A DNA stretch of 64,000 nucleotides from Ciona savignyi (GCA_000149265.1 CH002901.1:975829-1039828), one strand, 5' to 3'. Positions 13,492 through 25,753 are shown, counted from the stretch's first letter. Notes: generated by a model from the letters alone, not told the origin. Made by a program: numbers and translations.

Positions 13492-14084
13492 TATTTTAAC
13501 AATGGAACTTTAATTTTCTTGTAGAATGAACATCACTTTTAGTTGCTTCCATACTATCCCCTGTGCCAACATGAGCTTTATCTATTACTCCAGTTTTCTG
13601 TGTGATTTATACCTTTATATCGTTGTTGGTATGCTGTTGTTGGTATTAATTTGGTCTGCATGCAATTGTAAGTAGCACTTGTTAATTTTTATTTCTTGTG
13701 AAAATGCTGGTGAAGACACTTCTACATGTCCGCTGTTGTAGATTCATACAATGGCATTTTGCACTTGTTATGTTGTCTATGTGAGGATACTGTTTAGATG
13801 GAAACATTAATGTTAACATGGTACTCGGTGTTTTCAATGTCCATTATTTTTAATTCAAATAAGCAGTGTACAGATTTCAACATTATTGTTTAAGTTCCCA
13901 AGTTTTAAACTGTTCCATAGAAATCTTACAAATGGCGCGAGTCGTTAATGGAAAATTTCTATTTGTTACAATGTAATCATTATTTTGCAAACCTATTGTT
14001 TTGTTCCGTAACAATTTGTTTGGGCAGAATATGTTAATATTTTTTGTTAATACGTATAATGCATGATAGATGTGTTTAAATAAA
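13492..14084 (+). other. ACLY 3' untranslated region and poly(A) signal
   Basis: Non-coding, T-rich sequence follows the ACLY stop. The AATAAA at 14,079-14,084 is the best candidate poly(A) signal. The region from there to the DAD1 end (14,085-14,450) shows only a short SINE-like fragment near 14,320-14,370 (GGTTGAAAGGCAACACACTA). Confidence 0.6.
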
Positions 14085-14450
14085 CAAGCAGTTTACCGTT
14101 ATTTTTAGTTTGGGGCCGGCAGAGCACGATTATGTCAGGAAATGTTATAACATGAGAAATCTGAAGATTACACCATTTCCATTGTCTGGTTATTTTGGAA
14201 GTTTGTTGTGTATGATGATTAATACGTTCTTTCAGATTTGATTAAACTGATTTATCATTCATTCGGTTCCATTCAGACAATATTCACTTAGTGCACGGCT
14301 AGCTGGCAATCGATAAAAAATGCAACTCTTTGGTTGAAAGGCAACACACTAACCTATCAAGCTATACAATTGGACTGATAAAAAGCTTAAGCATAACCAT
14401 TATTGTGAGAAAGCAAATTAAAATGGAACATTAAATTTAAGAGATATATA

Positions 14451-14456
14451 TTTATT
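14451..14456 (-). terminator. Poly(A) signal of DAD1
   Basis: AATAAA on the minus strand, about 136 bp past the DAD1 stop codon. Confidence 0.65.
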
Positions 14457-14591
14457 GCAATGTTGTAGATTGACCAAGTGAACAATGCACCAGATGCTTC
14501 ACAATTGTATGGCCATATTGATATAAAACCCAGGAATTTTTCGAGTAGAAAATTGTACAATTTTGTCGCCATGATTCAATGTTAAATGAAT

Positions 14592-15930
14592 TTAGCCAAT
14601 GAAGTTGATCACAACAAGATGTAAAACCACATGAGCAAACAGGAAATCAGCAAACGCTCGTTCTGGTGCGATGGATTTGAAATCTTTGGAGTTTTCGGGG
14701 TTGACTTGTAATCGGAGGTTTACTGTGAAATATGAATTAAGATAACCAAATATTTAAAAAAATCTTAGGTACAATCTTATCACATATAACCAGTGATGGG
14801 ATTTAAGAGGTTTGCTTGGAACGTCAGGATAATCACTGATCTGATTCTAGCTTTTTTTTACAGACATTAGACTTTTTAGGGAACCTGTTTTTAGTAAGCG
14901 CAATACAAAAGAGAACCTGTTCTTAAAAATTTTAATCCCATTTCTGCATATAACCAACATACAAAAAGTTGAAAGGGATAGTGGATAGATTGTGCATACT
15001 GGTCCAATTTTTAAACTCATTCGGTCAGCATTAAAAATAAACGTGTAATTAAATACGTACATTGGTACAGTAATAATGTTTGAATTCCATTTTATGTTGT
15101 TAAGCAGAAGTTTGGACCACCCCAAAATTTTCATAAGGCACAAATTTAAAAATCCAAGATTACAAGATGCATTTTTCATTTTTATTTTCATGAACCTTTT
15201 TGATGAAACACATACTAGATAATTTAATTAAAAAAAGTCCAGCTATTATAATACAAAGAATCAAATTAACTTCTTACCAGCTAGTACAAACGAAGCCACA
15301 CATGAGATGAACCCAGACAAGAATGAATTGAAAGGGAATGTGCCGACCAATGCACAGTAAAGAAATTGCATTACACCGGTGATCAAAATATAGGTAAGGT
15401 AGGAATCAATCACCTGAAAAAAGGTATCTGTCAATGAATCAGTTATTTTTGTACAGTTGTTAGGACAACACTAAAAGGGGGGATATAGGAAAATACTCAC
15501 TGAAACTATACAAAACCTTTTCTAACCCTGCTCCAAACCTTAACCCCAGCCCTATCATTAAAATTAACTCCTTAATCTTAATTTTAGTGTACAGTTTCCC
15601 TACTTTTCACCTTTTAATTTTCGGTACCTCTAAATACTACAGGACCGCTTGGGTCGCATGGATCGCTTACTATACTTAGTAATTACAAAAGCCATGATAT
15701 TATTGTTAGGGTTGGGGTTAAAGTTAGTTCTGGGGTTGATATTAGTGTTTGGAACAGGGTTAAAATTACTTTCCATAGCAATCTAAGTGATCCAAGCGCT
15801 CCTGTAGTATTAAGAGGCACCCTTAATTTTTACCAATATTTAAACGAATTACCTTTAATTTCTGTGGAGTCTTGGTCATGTAATCACCAACAAACTTGGT
15901 TGCTACAGAGAAGATGTTTTCTGAAGCCAT
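14592..15930 (-). CDS. DAD1: DAD1, oligosaccharyltransferase subunit
   Basis: Small membrane subunit of the ER oligosaccharyltransferase complex for N-glycosylation ('defender against cell death 1'). Exons on the minus strand: 15,930-15,853, 15,413-15,278, 14,722-14,592 (stop TAA), giving 114 residues against 113 in vertebrates. The start [14 protein letters not shown] is the only in-frame Met at the expected place. The middle exon holds the family signature [20 protein letters not shown], and the last exon gives [20 protein letters not shown] and ends NFIG, the conserved C-terminus. Three hydrophobic segments are visible. All introns are GT-AG and in phase. The gene is convergent with ACLY. 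Confidence 0.97.
15474..15600. mobile_element. MITE-like element (GTACACTAAAA family)
   Basis: Contains TTTTAGTGTACAGTTTCCCT at its right side and an internal CTAACCCTGCTCCAAACC to TTAACCCCAGCC section. The same motifs occur inverted at 54,362-54,520, where both ends are better preserved. It lies in DAD1 intron 1. Confidence 0.5.
15624..15821 (+). mobile_element. MITE (CTCTAAATACTACAGGA family), copy 1
   Basis: Begins GGTACCTCTAAATACTACAG and ends with the inverted form CTGTAGTATTAAGAGGCACC. The interior has TTAGGGTTGGGGTTAAAG, reminiscent of telomeric repeats. Four further copies occur at 50,788-51,002, 51,352-51,532, 51,544-51,724 and 60,901-61,098. It has no coding capacity. It lies in DAD1 intron 1. 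Confidence 0.85.
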
Positions 15931-16465
15931 TATTCAATGTTCGGATCTGCTGTGAAATGTTAACACTTAATTAATCAATTTTCGAGGTAGCTCTCAAATT
16001 GTTTGCTATGCTTAATTACTATTTTTTAAAAGTAAATTCAATATAAGCTCACTGACTATAGCATGCATTTTAAAATGATTTATGCCAAACTCATGAAAAA
16101 TGAAAGCTACAGTTATGTGAGGTCTCTTTACGTAGTAATAAACTTATAATATATTACAGAAGCAATACATTTCCGTCATAAAAGTGGTAAAGCATAGCAT
16201 ACCTATGAACATGCAAATATGAATTTCCCGTATTTTGATACGAAGTAGAAATCGCCGACACGTAGATGTGGTATAGGTTGATTGTCGCTATAGCGAAAAT
16301 GCATGACGTAACAATCAAATATAAATACTCTCCCAAATATCGGGGACAGTAGAGAAATATATTTTTAAACCCTTTAAGAAAGGTATATTAGTTTCCACAA
16401 AATCGTTTGAATTTGCAACAAAAGTTATTTGCTTCTATGTTTATATATAACGGCAAGCACATTAT

Positions 16466-16785
16466 TTGTCCGACCGGTTAGTCTGGCGGTTAAGTGCGAC
16501 GCCTTTCAACCGAAAGGTTGCAGATGCGAAACTGATCGCATGCTAGTCATTTATGTCCTTGGGCAAGGCACACAACGGACATTGCCTAAACCCAGCGGAT
16601 TATTGGGTTCTACCAAATTGAAGGAACGTATCTATCATAAACAACACACTGAAATAGCCCCGGTAACCCGACGATGGGCGCGAGGTGATCTGACGATTGC
16701 CCGTGTGTTAACCCCCTTGGTTTTTCCATTCACAGGGATAAATATGTATATCCTATCCTCCTATTCTATATCCTATCATACGTTT
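16466..16785 (+). mobile_element. tRNA-type SINE, copy A
   Basis: The head GACCGGTTAGTCTGGCGGTT ... GAAAGGTTGCAGATGCGAAA resembles a tRNA with A- and B-box-like parts. A shared body follows (CCTTGGGCAAGGCACACAAC, CCGGTAACCCGACGATGGGC, CGTGTGTTAACCCCCTTGG), then a simple 3' tail of TATCC-type repeats. Any open frame here is a chance frame inside the SINE. A composite SINE called Cics-1 has been described in Ciona; I cannot verify identity here. Confidence 0.82.
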
Positions 16786-16848
16786 TAAACATGAACCTTT
16801 TAAAGAAGTTGTTTTTTCGTTTATTAAAACAAATTATTAGACTTTTAT

Positions 16849-17005
16849 AGGTGGCGCTATAAAGCTACTTTGGCTACAATTCAATGGTTTTAGGTCACGT
16901 TCCTTTTTAAGACGCCAACCGACTTCTACTTTGGCGTCTATGTCCCTGGGCAAATAACGACTGTTGTCTTGACCAAATGGACCAACTTGATTGTAATAAT
17001 GCCAA
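16849..17005 (+). repeat. Dispersed repeat, second copy of the 12.94-kb block
   Basis: Shares TAGGTGGCGCTATAAAGCTA and ACTTTGGCGTCTATGTCCCT, then CCAACTTGATTGTAATAATG, with 12,938-13,090, again directly upstream of a SINE head. Confidence 0.8.
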
Positions 17006-17034
17006 ATTTATATAGAGCATAATGCTATTACCGT

Positions 17035-17311
17035 GTCAGACGGGTTAGTTTGGTGATTTAGTACGGCGATTTCAGCCGGAAACCGGTCGTTAGCTAGTCA
17101 GTTGTGTCCTTGGGAAAGGCATTTAACGGACATTGCCCAAACCCAGCAAATGAATGGGTTCTACCAAATTAAAGGGATGTCTCAATTATGCAATAGGGCC
17201 GGTAACCCGACAGTGGGAGCGAGGTGATCTGACGATTGTGTTAACCCCCTTGATTTTCCCATTCACAGGAATAAACATGGATATTCTGTCCTATCCTATC
17301 CTGTCCCAACC
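17035..17311 (+). mobile_element. tRNA-type SINE, copy B
   Basis: Same order of blocks as copy A: the GGGTTAGTTTGGTGATTTAG head, CCTTGGGAAAGGCATTTAAC, GGCCGGTAACCCGACAGTGG, TGTGTTAACCCCCTTGATTT and a TCCTATCC tail. It is more diverged in the head than copy A. Confidence 0.82.
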
Positions 17312-18070
17312 GTTACAACTCATAATGACGTAATTCTGAAAAGGTAGAATATAACTCAAAATTGCATTGTTAATGCGTCGCACCTTTCAGCAACAAATGA
17401 GATATTGTTATTTAACAGGTATTCGTTAGTTACCTCGTGTTTACTATCGGTTTGACGTAGATAGTGGTAAGGGTAAAGATGGCAGAAACATCTGTCCAAC
17501 TCCAACGTAACCCAACATTCCCAAGACCAAGAGACACCTTCAACAAATGTTTAAAGTAGTCGTATTGGGTGGACGCGTAAAAGTTTGAACCGTTTGTTCT
17601 CAAAATTATGTAAAAACAAAAAAAACGTCAATCCGGAAACGGACGGACCAAAGTGTTTTCGATTTCTAGAAAAATGCTGTGTTTCTACTACTTTCGAAAT
17701 ATATTTCCGTACGTAAATTACACACTTTTCCTACTATGTGTTCTTTGTCTCGCCACCTTAGGTCATTTGTGAGGCCGAAAACAAGTTCATAAACCGCAGA
17801 TTTACTTTAAATATCAAACAATAATCCTTAGCCAGGTAAGCCTATTACATTTTTGTTTTGCATGTCAAAGTGGAGACATTGAAGCTGAGCATAACAGCTC
17901 ATATTGATTGCACTTTAGCCTCCGGCATAAGAAGTTATTTAAAGTACGTCAACTTGACACGTAATACGCTTTAAATCATTTGAGATCCTATAAAACTCTA
18001 TATCGTATCCGCGGGCATTTGACGTAAAGTATTGGCATTTATAGCCCGTACCTTTTTTCTTTGTACCAGT

Positions 18071-18077
18071 TATATAA
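18071..18077 (+). promoter_or_regulatory. Candidate TATA box of the intermediate filament gene
   Basis: TATATAA about 300 bp upstream of the start codon in otherwise repeat-free sequence. It is the only good TATA match in the last few hundred bases, but the transcription start is not known. Confidence 0.4.
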
Positions 18078-18375
18078 ACCTTGAAGCAAAGAGATATTTT
18101 AAATGTAGATATTTTACAACAGTAAATATGTTAGTCTGCTTTAAATGCTCACCTCAGAATAAGACTGCTGCGCATTATTATATTTTGATACATTTCCTTG
18201 TGATATAGAGCTTTTGTATTTTACGGATAACTTGATCATCAATATAAACGTGTTATGTTTGTACTTTTACGAATTGCAATATCCGTACACGCATTTTACA
18301 ACTTTAGAAAACCAGCGGAACCGCCCCTAGGTAGCTTTTAATTTTTTACGACTTCGGTAACTTTTTCCTACGGAC

Positions 18376-21300
18376 ATGCAGTCTCCATCGCAAAGCGGTC
18401 AGTCGTCCTCATATAGGGTCGTTACAACCACACGCACCTCCAATACTTCAGGCAGCAATACAGGAACTCCTCAGCAACAAGGAAGGGTAAGTTGTCATAT
18501 TCGTGACCTTATATTTGATGACCGGCTTTTTTAAAGGGCTAAAATTATGGTTATTAAGAAAATAGGTTAATGTCATATGTGTCTGAGCTATTCTTTTTAC
18601 CAAAATACCAATAGAAGGTAACATCCGTGTTTGCGTATGTAACCCATATTATTGACTATAAACGTAAAGCTTTAAAACGTACATATTGCATTTCTCACTC
18701 TATATACCGTCACGAAAGGCAAGTAATTACTCACACGTAATTACAGATGTCTTATGGAATGTACAACGCGGGCTTTGATGGCGCTTACAGCAGTGGAGTT
18801 GGATCGGTTTATGTAAGTGACAAGGATTTGCAAGATCTTGGAGGCGAGCAAGGAGTCCAGTTCAGAAACATGAGATCAGGAGAAAAGGAGGAACTGAAGG
18901 TATTTGAACTTTACGAGTTCTATTATTGTAAAGCTTTATCTAAGCAAGCATAACACCAATTCTTTTGCAATTCATTTTTCCATTTATTCCGGCGTAATGT
19001 AATATGTCTAACGTCTATATATTTTGAATATTAATTTTCAGGGCTTGAACAATCGATTCGCTTCTTACATTGAGCGAGTTCGCTTCTTGGAGCAACAGAA
19101 CAAACTATTGGAAGCTCAACTGCGTCAATTCTCTGTGAAATATGAATCGAAGCTCGGTGAGCTCTACGCCAGCGAAGTTCGCAGGCTAAAATCCATCATC
19201 GATTCGTTAAACACTGACAAGGCGCTCATCGACGCCGAGTTGGATCACATGAGACAGGACGTCTCGGACCTCAGACGAGAGTGAGTTTGGTTTTTATTTG
19301 TTAAGTTCAAAATTTGGTTTTATTTGATTGATCGCTTTGTAAAATGTCAAAAATGTCCAATAGCCTCTAAACCGCTTGTAATTATCATGCTAGCACCATT
19401 CGTTAAATTTATAAGGGCATTACAGTAAATTTAAGGTGCCAAACGAGGTAGAAAGAGTGATGTATCGTTTTATGGTGGTGACAACTTGTAGCTTCAGGCG
19501 TATGAACAAAATTAAATTCCTGCGCGTATATTTCATAACGTATGGTTTACTTGTAATTTAAGCTTCGCCTTCGAAGCTGATTTATTTTAAGCAGACCTGG
19601 CCTGGGGCGTATGAAGGTTGAACAGGTTTAATAGAACTTTGTCTGTGCTCGCACTTTACCGCGCCTATGTCCATATTTGGAAATTTCGATAAAAATGCTG
19701 CTGGTGACGTCCGCCGGTTTAACACGCGGAGATATGCTTATCATAGAATATTGCATTCAAAAGTTAAGCCTATGTATTTCTTGTATATATATATATATAT
19801 ATTTATTTTATTATAACGAAGAATTGAATTTAATATTGTTAAAACGAAAACCACCCAAACATTTAATATAAATATTTTAACACTAATGTGCAAGCTCTGC
19901 CATTTTTTTAACGGAGCAAGTGTCGAGTAGACGATGAGCTCGTGATCAAGACCGTTTTTTTAAATATATATTATGTATATGCTTCGCGCTAACTATTTGG
20001 CCAAAAAAACATCTCTCTCTATACCTTTGAACGAACCTTGAAAAAAAATACAATTTCGAAACAGACATGACACGGCGGTAAGCGAGCGTGAGGAGCTGGA
20101 AAGGGAACTGAACAACTTGAGAGGAAACGTTGACGAATGTACAATCACTCGCGTGGACCTTGAGAGGAAGTTGATGTCTCTTCGGGAGGAACTAGACTTC
20201 GAAAACCTTGCCCATGCTGAGGTACACAACTAATATCGTAACAAAATTAACAATTCGTATAAATGTAAAGGGCGTGAAAATGGCCATCTTGTTTAATAAT
20301 TCACACTGGTTGGTCGGTTAATTAGTTAAAAGTGTTAAACCCCACATAGCCTTACTATCGGTTTACCTAGCTTAATTGTAATATTTGTTTGTTCAGATCG
20401 TAAACGAACTCAAATCTCAACTGGTTACCGACCATGTGAGAGTCCAAGTTGATACTCACGGTCCAGACCTGTCTGACCTCCTTCGGGACATCCGAGCACA
20501 GTACGATCTCGCTGCCAAAAAGAACAGAGAAGAATCAGAAGAATGGTACAGCGGAAAGGTCGGTACAAGTTAGAATCTCCGTTGAATGCATATAAAACGT
20601 TATCACGGCCAAAATGCAACACTACGGAATTTAAACTTCTCTTAGTATGTGTATAAACTGTTATTTGCAATAAATGTTTATTATGTTTGTGCAGTTGAAC
20701 GACTTGAACGCGAAGGTTTCTCAAGACGCCAATCGTTTGAAAGACGCCCAGGGAGAACTGAGCGAGATGCGAAACCGGGTTGCAACACATACAACCCAAA
20801 TTGAATCACTCCGCTCAAACGTAAGTTTCACAAATAAGCACTCTCAACAATGATTTTGATTTTATATTTATAACGCTTTATCTGGGCTTTTAGAAAGACT
20901 ATCTTGAAAGACAACTCGCCGACGTGGAAGAGCGTTTTAGTCGCGATATCAATGGTTACCAAGACCAGATCGCCGAGCTACAGTCACAGTTGGAAAAAAT
21001 CAAATCCGAGATGGCAGAGAGACTCAGGGAATACCAAGACCTGCTGGCGGTCAAATTGGGTAGGTCATCGCTAAAATCTCCGATTTTTTCAACGCAGCTT
21101 ATCTAATACATTATCTTTTCGCGTTTTCGAATAGGCCTGGATTTCGAGATCAGCACATATCACAAACTGCTGGAAGGGGAGGAGTTCAGACTTCAGTCTG
21201 TATCTCCTGGCTTAAACACGAGCGGGACTACATACTCGCTGCGAAAAGTTGTCGAAGAGTATGAGCACGCGTATAAAAGCGTAAGTAGCATGCTGTGGTT

Positions 21301-21637
21301 TAAAACAGACGATTTAACTAAATGTCAGCATAAGTTTGCATCGTACTCTCTATATTGGACGGTCGGTTTGCTCATTCGGTAAGAACGTCCAATGTTTGCA
21401 GATAGCCAATTTGAAATGATGTGTAAAAAAAACCAACAATTTTTCTTGAGAAGCATAATTACGCACGTCGCCTGAACCCATTACATTATATTAAACCCTG
21501 CCGTAGGTATGTTTGCCGGACAGTGTAAAATAAAGATGGTGCTTTTTCATGAACAGGGATAAAACAAGAATATCTTATAACCTTTACATATGTTTTCCTT
21601 TTAGGCTCAAGAAAAAAGTGGAAGAAAATCTCCATGA
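18376..21637 (+). CDS. Cytoplasmic intermediate filament protein (type III-like)
   Basis: Filament-forming coiled-coil protein of the cytoskeleton. Exons 18,376-18,486, 18,747-18,899, 19,042-19,280, 20,065-20,221, 20,397-20,558, 20,695-20,820, 20,894-21,059, 21,135-21,280, 21,605-21,637 (TGA): 430 residues, all GT-AG and in frame. The Ser/Thr/Gly-rich head (about 1-80) starts MQSPSQSGQSSS. The rod runs from about residue 84, with the helix-initiation motif LNNRFASYIERVRFLE, to about 388, with the helix-termination motif TYHKLLEGEE. The tail is only about 42 residues and has no lamin Ig fold, nuclear signal or CaaX box. The rod of about 305 residues is the short chordate length without the 42-residue coil 1B insert of lamins and protostome proteins. 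It resembles vimentin/desmin-type proteins; which tunicate paralogue it is cannot be decided here. Confidence 0.95.
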
Positions 21638-23440
21638 GAAAACAAAAACGGTCTATTGAAGCTATGCCATTGAAAATCAGTTTTGCATTAACAAAGCAGC
21701 CAATATTATAACTATTGATTAACTAAAATATACCGTCTATAAAAAAGGCGCTAACACATTATTGTACATAAGCAAACTCATATAAAGGCGTACGTACACT
21801 CGCAGTGATTTAACATTATGTAATCATCCAATATGTACAGTAAAATATGCTACATCCCAATGCTTCTTCCGTCAATTATATATAAGAAATTTAAATATCT
21901 TTCAGCTTGCATGCGGTTATCGTTGGCTAGTATTGAAGCACTATCATGCACTTAAACAGCTTCAATGCTTTGGTGCAAATAATCGCAATTTAGTAATTGG
22001 TATACTAAGTGAAACTGAAAATAAATGGCATGGAGCACAATTACTTTAATATTTTTCAAACTACGTGTTATACAAAGGCACATGTGTCATACAGAAGTTG
22101 AAATGCAACTAACTGACTTGACAGCCCGGAGTCAGTTGGAGATTAAAGAAAAACGAGCAGAAACGAATGTTCCTATGAGTTAACAAACCAAAGTCGCTTA
22201 CTAGTTAGATTACTGTATGCCTAGACAGTGCTATATAACATTGCCAAATGTAATAACCCGATTACAAAACCGCAAAACGGTCTTAATGACAAATCGTTTG
22301 GAAAAACAACTGAAGATTCACGCATGCAGCAAGCGAAGCATTTACACGGGAACACGGACTTTCGCAAAACAACGTGAAAGCAAATTTAGTCCCAACATTT
22401 TCATTTCAATTAAATATGAAATAGTATGGACGTGTGGATGATCATCAATACGAGGCATCCAGTACGGTCGTGTGGGCGAAAGTTTAACGCATTCGAGACT
22501 GCCCTAACTCAATAAAAAATAAAGGGCGTTTCAAAATGAAGTTATGCAACGATTTAAAGGCGGTCGTTTGTGTTTTCAGAAAGGGCACTAGTATAACTTC
22601 CCGACTATAGGTGCGGTGCTCCTAGCACCTGTCTTTGCGAGAAATTGCAGTATGCTTAGACGGCTTCTCCTATTAAGAGTTTTAAATAACGCGTCATGGT
22701 CCAAAACTTAATGAATTTATTGATGAACTGCTCGAAAACTTAATTAATTGATCGATAAATCTTACATCGAGTTTAGTTTTAATTACGCAGCATAACTTTC
22801 TTTAAAAATTGGAAACCGAAAAAGAGCTAGTGAATTAAATAACCGAAAGTTTTTTTTGTGTTTTATATTTCTCGGTAAAAATACGTTAGTGTAGAACTAT
22901 TATTGGGTTTGACCACAACTGTGAAAATTTCCATCTTGTAGTGCTCAAAGAGGCGTTCAATCAACTATTCTCCCTATCTCTCCAATGCGAACTGACCTTA
23001 TAAAGAGGACTCTCACTCAAAATTCTGCCCCAAAGTCTTATTTTTTAATTTAAAATTGAAGCTTGGACCTGCAACATAAACTTAAAACTTTCCAAAATTT
23101 TGTTTAAAATTTCGAGTTTGTACCCCTCCGTACATCGGGAATTTTTAACAAAAATACAAGAAAATGCACAACAAAATTTCTGTCAAGCTGGATGGTCGAA
23201 AAAGGGCTCGTGCGAAAAATCAAATTTCTTGTTGACAACTCCGAGAAATTCACTTGGGCTTATAACTCAAATGTTGGTAGTACATATTTAGATCATGTTG
23301 TTTAACAATTTGTAAAAGTTTGATTTAATGCGGAAACTCTTCAAAGGTAATAATTATGGGTCCCAATTGAAAAATTGGGACACATATTGTTTTTGTCCGT
23401 TTTTTTTTTTCTTTTTTTTTTTTTTTCTTCGTCAAAGGTT
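21638..23440. other. Intergenic, no gene seen
   Basis: AT-rich sequence with only chance open frames and a T-rich run at about 23,390-23,427. No splice-consistent coding signal or recognised repeat family apart from the run leading into the tandem array. Confidence 0.6.
22020..22025 (+). terminator. Candidate poly(A) signal of the filament gene
   Basis: AATAAA about 380 bp after the stop codon. Further AATAAA motifs near 22,511-22,520 are alternatives. Confidence 0.4.
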
Positions 23441-23441
23441 T

Positions 23442-25000
23442 GACAGGCATGGCATGGCGCCCCGACATCTACCAGAAGGAATAATGGAATCGTAATGAGA
23501 CTTAGCCATTTGTTAGACAACATGGTCTAGATATGCAGAAACCAAAATTTTGGGTGATAAATCAAGGGGAATTCCCCTGGGAGGTTAAAAACCAAAACGG
23601 TATTTTTTATAAATAAATAGCTTTTTGCGGTATAGCGCTTAAACAGCTGCTCCAATTTGAATAAGATTTGGTAGAATGTAAGTGCATTAGACACTGATTT
23701 AACACTTGGAAAAAATAAAAAATTTACCTAGGGAAATACCCTAAAAATACGATTTTGTTCTCAAATCATGATTGTGACAGGCATGGCATGGCGCCCCGAC
23801 ATCTACTAGAAGGAATAATGGAATCGTAATAAAATTTAGCCATTTGTTAGACAACATGGTCTAGATATGCAGAAACCAAAATTTTGGGTGAGAAATCAAG
23901 GGGAATTCCCCTGGGAGGTTAAAAACCAAAACGGTATTTTTTATAAAAAAAATTAGCTTTTTGTGGCATAGCGCTTAAACAGCTGCTCCAATTTAAATAA
24001 GATTTGGTAGAATGTAAACGCATTAGACACTGATTTAACACTTGGAAAAAATAAAAAAATTACCTAGGGAAATACCCTAAAAATAAGATTTTGTTCTCAA
24101 ATCATGATTGTGACAGGCATGGCATGTCGCCCCGACATCTACCAAAAGGAATAATGAAATCGTAATGAAACTTAGCCATTTGTTAGACAACATGGTCTAG
24201 ATATGCAGAAACCAAAATGTTGAGTGATAAATCAAGGGGAATTCCCCTGGGAGGTTAAAAACCAAAACGGTATTTTTTATTAAAAAAATTAGCTTTTTGT
24301 GGCATAGCGCTTAAACAGCTGTTCCAATTTGAATAAGATTTGGTAGAATGTAAGTGCATTAGTCACTGATTTAACACTTAGAAGAAATAAAAAAAGTACT
24401 TAGGGAAATACCCTAAAAATAAGATTTTGTTCTCAAATCATGATTGTGACAAGCATGCCATGTCGCCCCGACATCTGCCAAAAGGAATAATGGAATCGTA
24501 ATGAAAATTTGACATTTGTAAGAGAACATGGTTTAGATACGAAGAAACCAAAATTTTGGGTAATAAATCCAGGGGAATTCCCCTGAGACGTTAAAATCCA
24601 AAAGTTTTTTTTTCCAATAAATTAGCTTTTTGGGGCATATAACGCTGGAACGGCTGCTCTAATTTTGATTAGATTTGGCAAAATGTTGGACTATTAGACA
24701 CTTTGTGCCAATTAAAGCAAAGAAAACATTTACTTAGGGTACATTACGTTAAAAACGATCGATATGTTCCTAAATTACGTTTGTGACTGGCATGCCATAT
24801 CGCACTGACAAATAAAATAAGCAGTCGACAAATCAGATTTAAACTTTAAGAATTGTTACATAACATGACCCACATATGTAAAAACAGAAACTTATCTACT
24901 AAACCTAGGGGAATTCCCTGACACATGAAAAACCTAAATCGGGCTGTTTTGGCAATTAAGCTTCATTTCACTTCAGCGCTTGAAAAGAAGGTCTAATTTA
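23442..25000 (+). repeat. Tandem array of about 335-bp units
   Basis: The block opening GACAGGCATGGCATGGCGCC recurs at 23,442, 23,776, 24,112 and 24,448 (periods 334, 336, 336). A fifth, strongly diverged unit begins at about 24,785. Each unit contains CTAGATATGCAGAAACCAAA, AAGGGGAATTCCCCTGGGAG and AGCGCTTAAACAGCTG-like blocks. The first three units are nearly identical, and divergence rises toward the right. No open reading frame is maintained. Confidence 0.93.
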
Positions 25001-25059
25001 AAATATTTAGTGGTGAAAATGTTCGTGAAATTTAAGACGTTTATTCTTTATTAACTACA

Positions 25060-25540
25060 CATGGGAAAAGAAGTTTGGCTTGATAACTCTGGGACCCATG
25101 CGTTTATGCTTGCAGAAACAAACTACATATAATCAGTGTATGAAATACAAATTGTGGTTAGGGACCCTGTAGCATGAGTATATGGCCTACAACATGTGGT
25201 TTACAAATAGTGGTGGTTAAACACGTGGTTGACACTCTCTAGTTTTTTGGGCATTTCCATGCGACTTTTTTCTTTTTTCTATTTAAAACAACATTGAGTA
25301 ACGGACTAACAGTCCACCATATGTGATCTAAATTAAACATCTTGTTGGACGCTATAGTGAAAAAATCGAAATTTCCGAAAATGTTATCTTAGTTTTTAAT
25401 ACCGCTGGGTTTATAACCAAAATTTCTGTTTCTACACAACTAGTTCATGTTATCTAACAATTTTTGAAGGTTTTATTCGATTTGACCACTTCCTGGAGAT
25501 GCCGGGACGGTATAGCATGCCTGTCACAATTATAATTCAA
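25060..25540 (-). repeat. Inverted unit of the 335-bp family plus an associated repeat
   Basis: Read on the minus strand, 25,540-25,270 gives AATTGTGACAGGCATG, then CCCGGCATCT, TTGTTAGATAACATGAACTA, GCAGAAAC-like and TTTCACTATAGCG motifs in the same order as the tandem units. The block 25,060-25,250 (GACCCATGCGTTTATGCTTG, GGTTAAACACGTGGTTGACA) reappears inverted at 55,320-55,660. With the array it makes direct repeats facing an inverted copy, as in foldback elements. Confidence 0.7.
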
Positions 25541-25712
25541 GAATAAATTTCAATTTTTAAACTATTAAACCAAATCAATTTCGCGACAAATGCATCGTTT
25601 TTTTAAACAAGTATTGTAATCCTTTTAAAATATTACTGAATGGTATATATCGCATAATTTTCGTAATGATGTACATGAACTAAAAGGTGATGAGTTGCTG
25701 AGAGTGCTAGGT

Positions 25713-25718
25713 CAGCTG
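25713..25718 (+). promoter_or_regulatory. E-box CAGCTG in the first myosin promoter
   Basis: CAGCTG lies about 35 bp upstream of the TATA box and is preserved in the second copy (48,944-48,949). CAGCTG is a known target of myogenic bHLH factors. Function here is inferred. Confidence 0.5.
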
Positions 25719-25753
25719 TGTTCTACATCTTAGAAGTGATAATTGGTGGACGG

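Larger units (their letters stand above)
15931..18375. other. Intergenic region DAD1 to intermediate filament gene
   Basis: Holds the SINE cluster listed separately. The remainder shows no frame with splice sites or recognisable protein similarity. The short open frames on both strands look random. Confidence 0.6.

Noticed and set aside
16466..16540. Functional tRNA gene
   Set aside because: Only A/B-box-like remnants are present, without a convincing cloverleaf, and the sequence continues into the SINE body.
16429..16788. 119-codon open frame
   Set aside because: It lies inside a tRNA-type SINE copy and has no protein-like features.
22217..22441. 74-codon open frame downstream of the filament gene
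   Set aside because: No splice context, no recognisable motif, and a length expected by chance.
23442..25000. CRISPR-like array
   Set aside because: Units are about 335 bp, adjacent and without unique spacers, in animal DNA. It is an ordinary tandem repeat.
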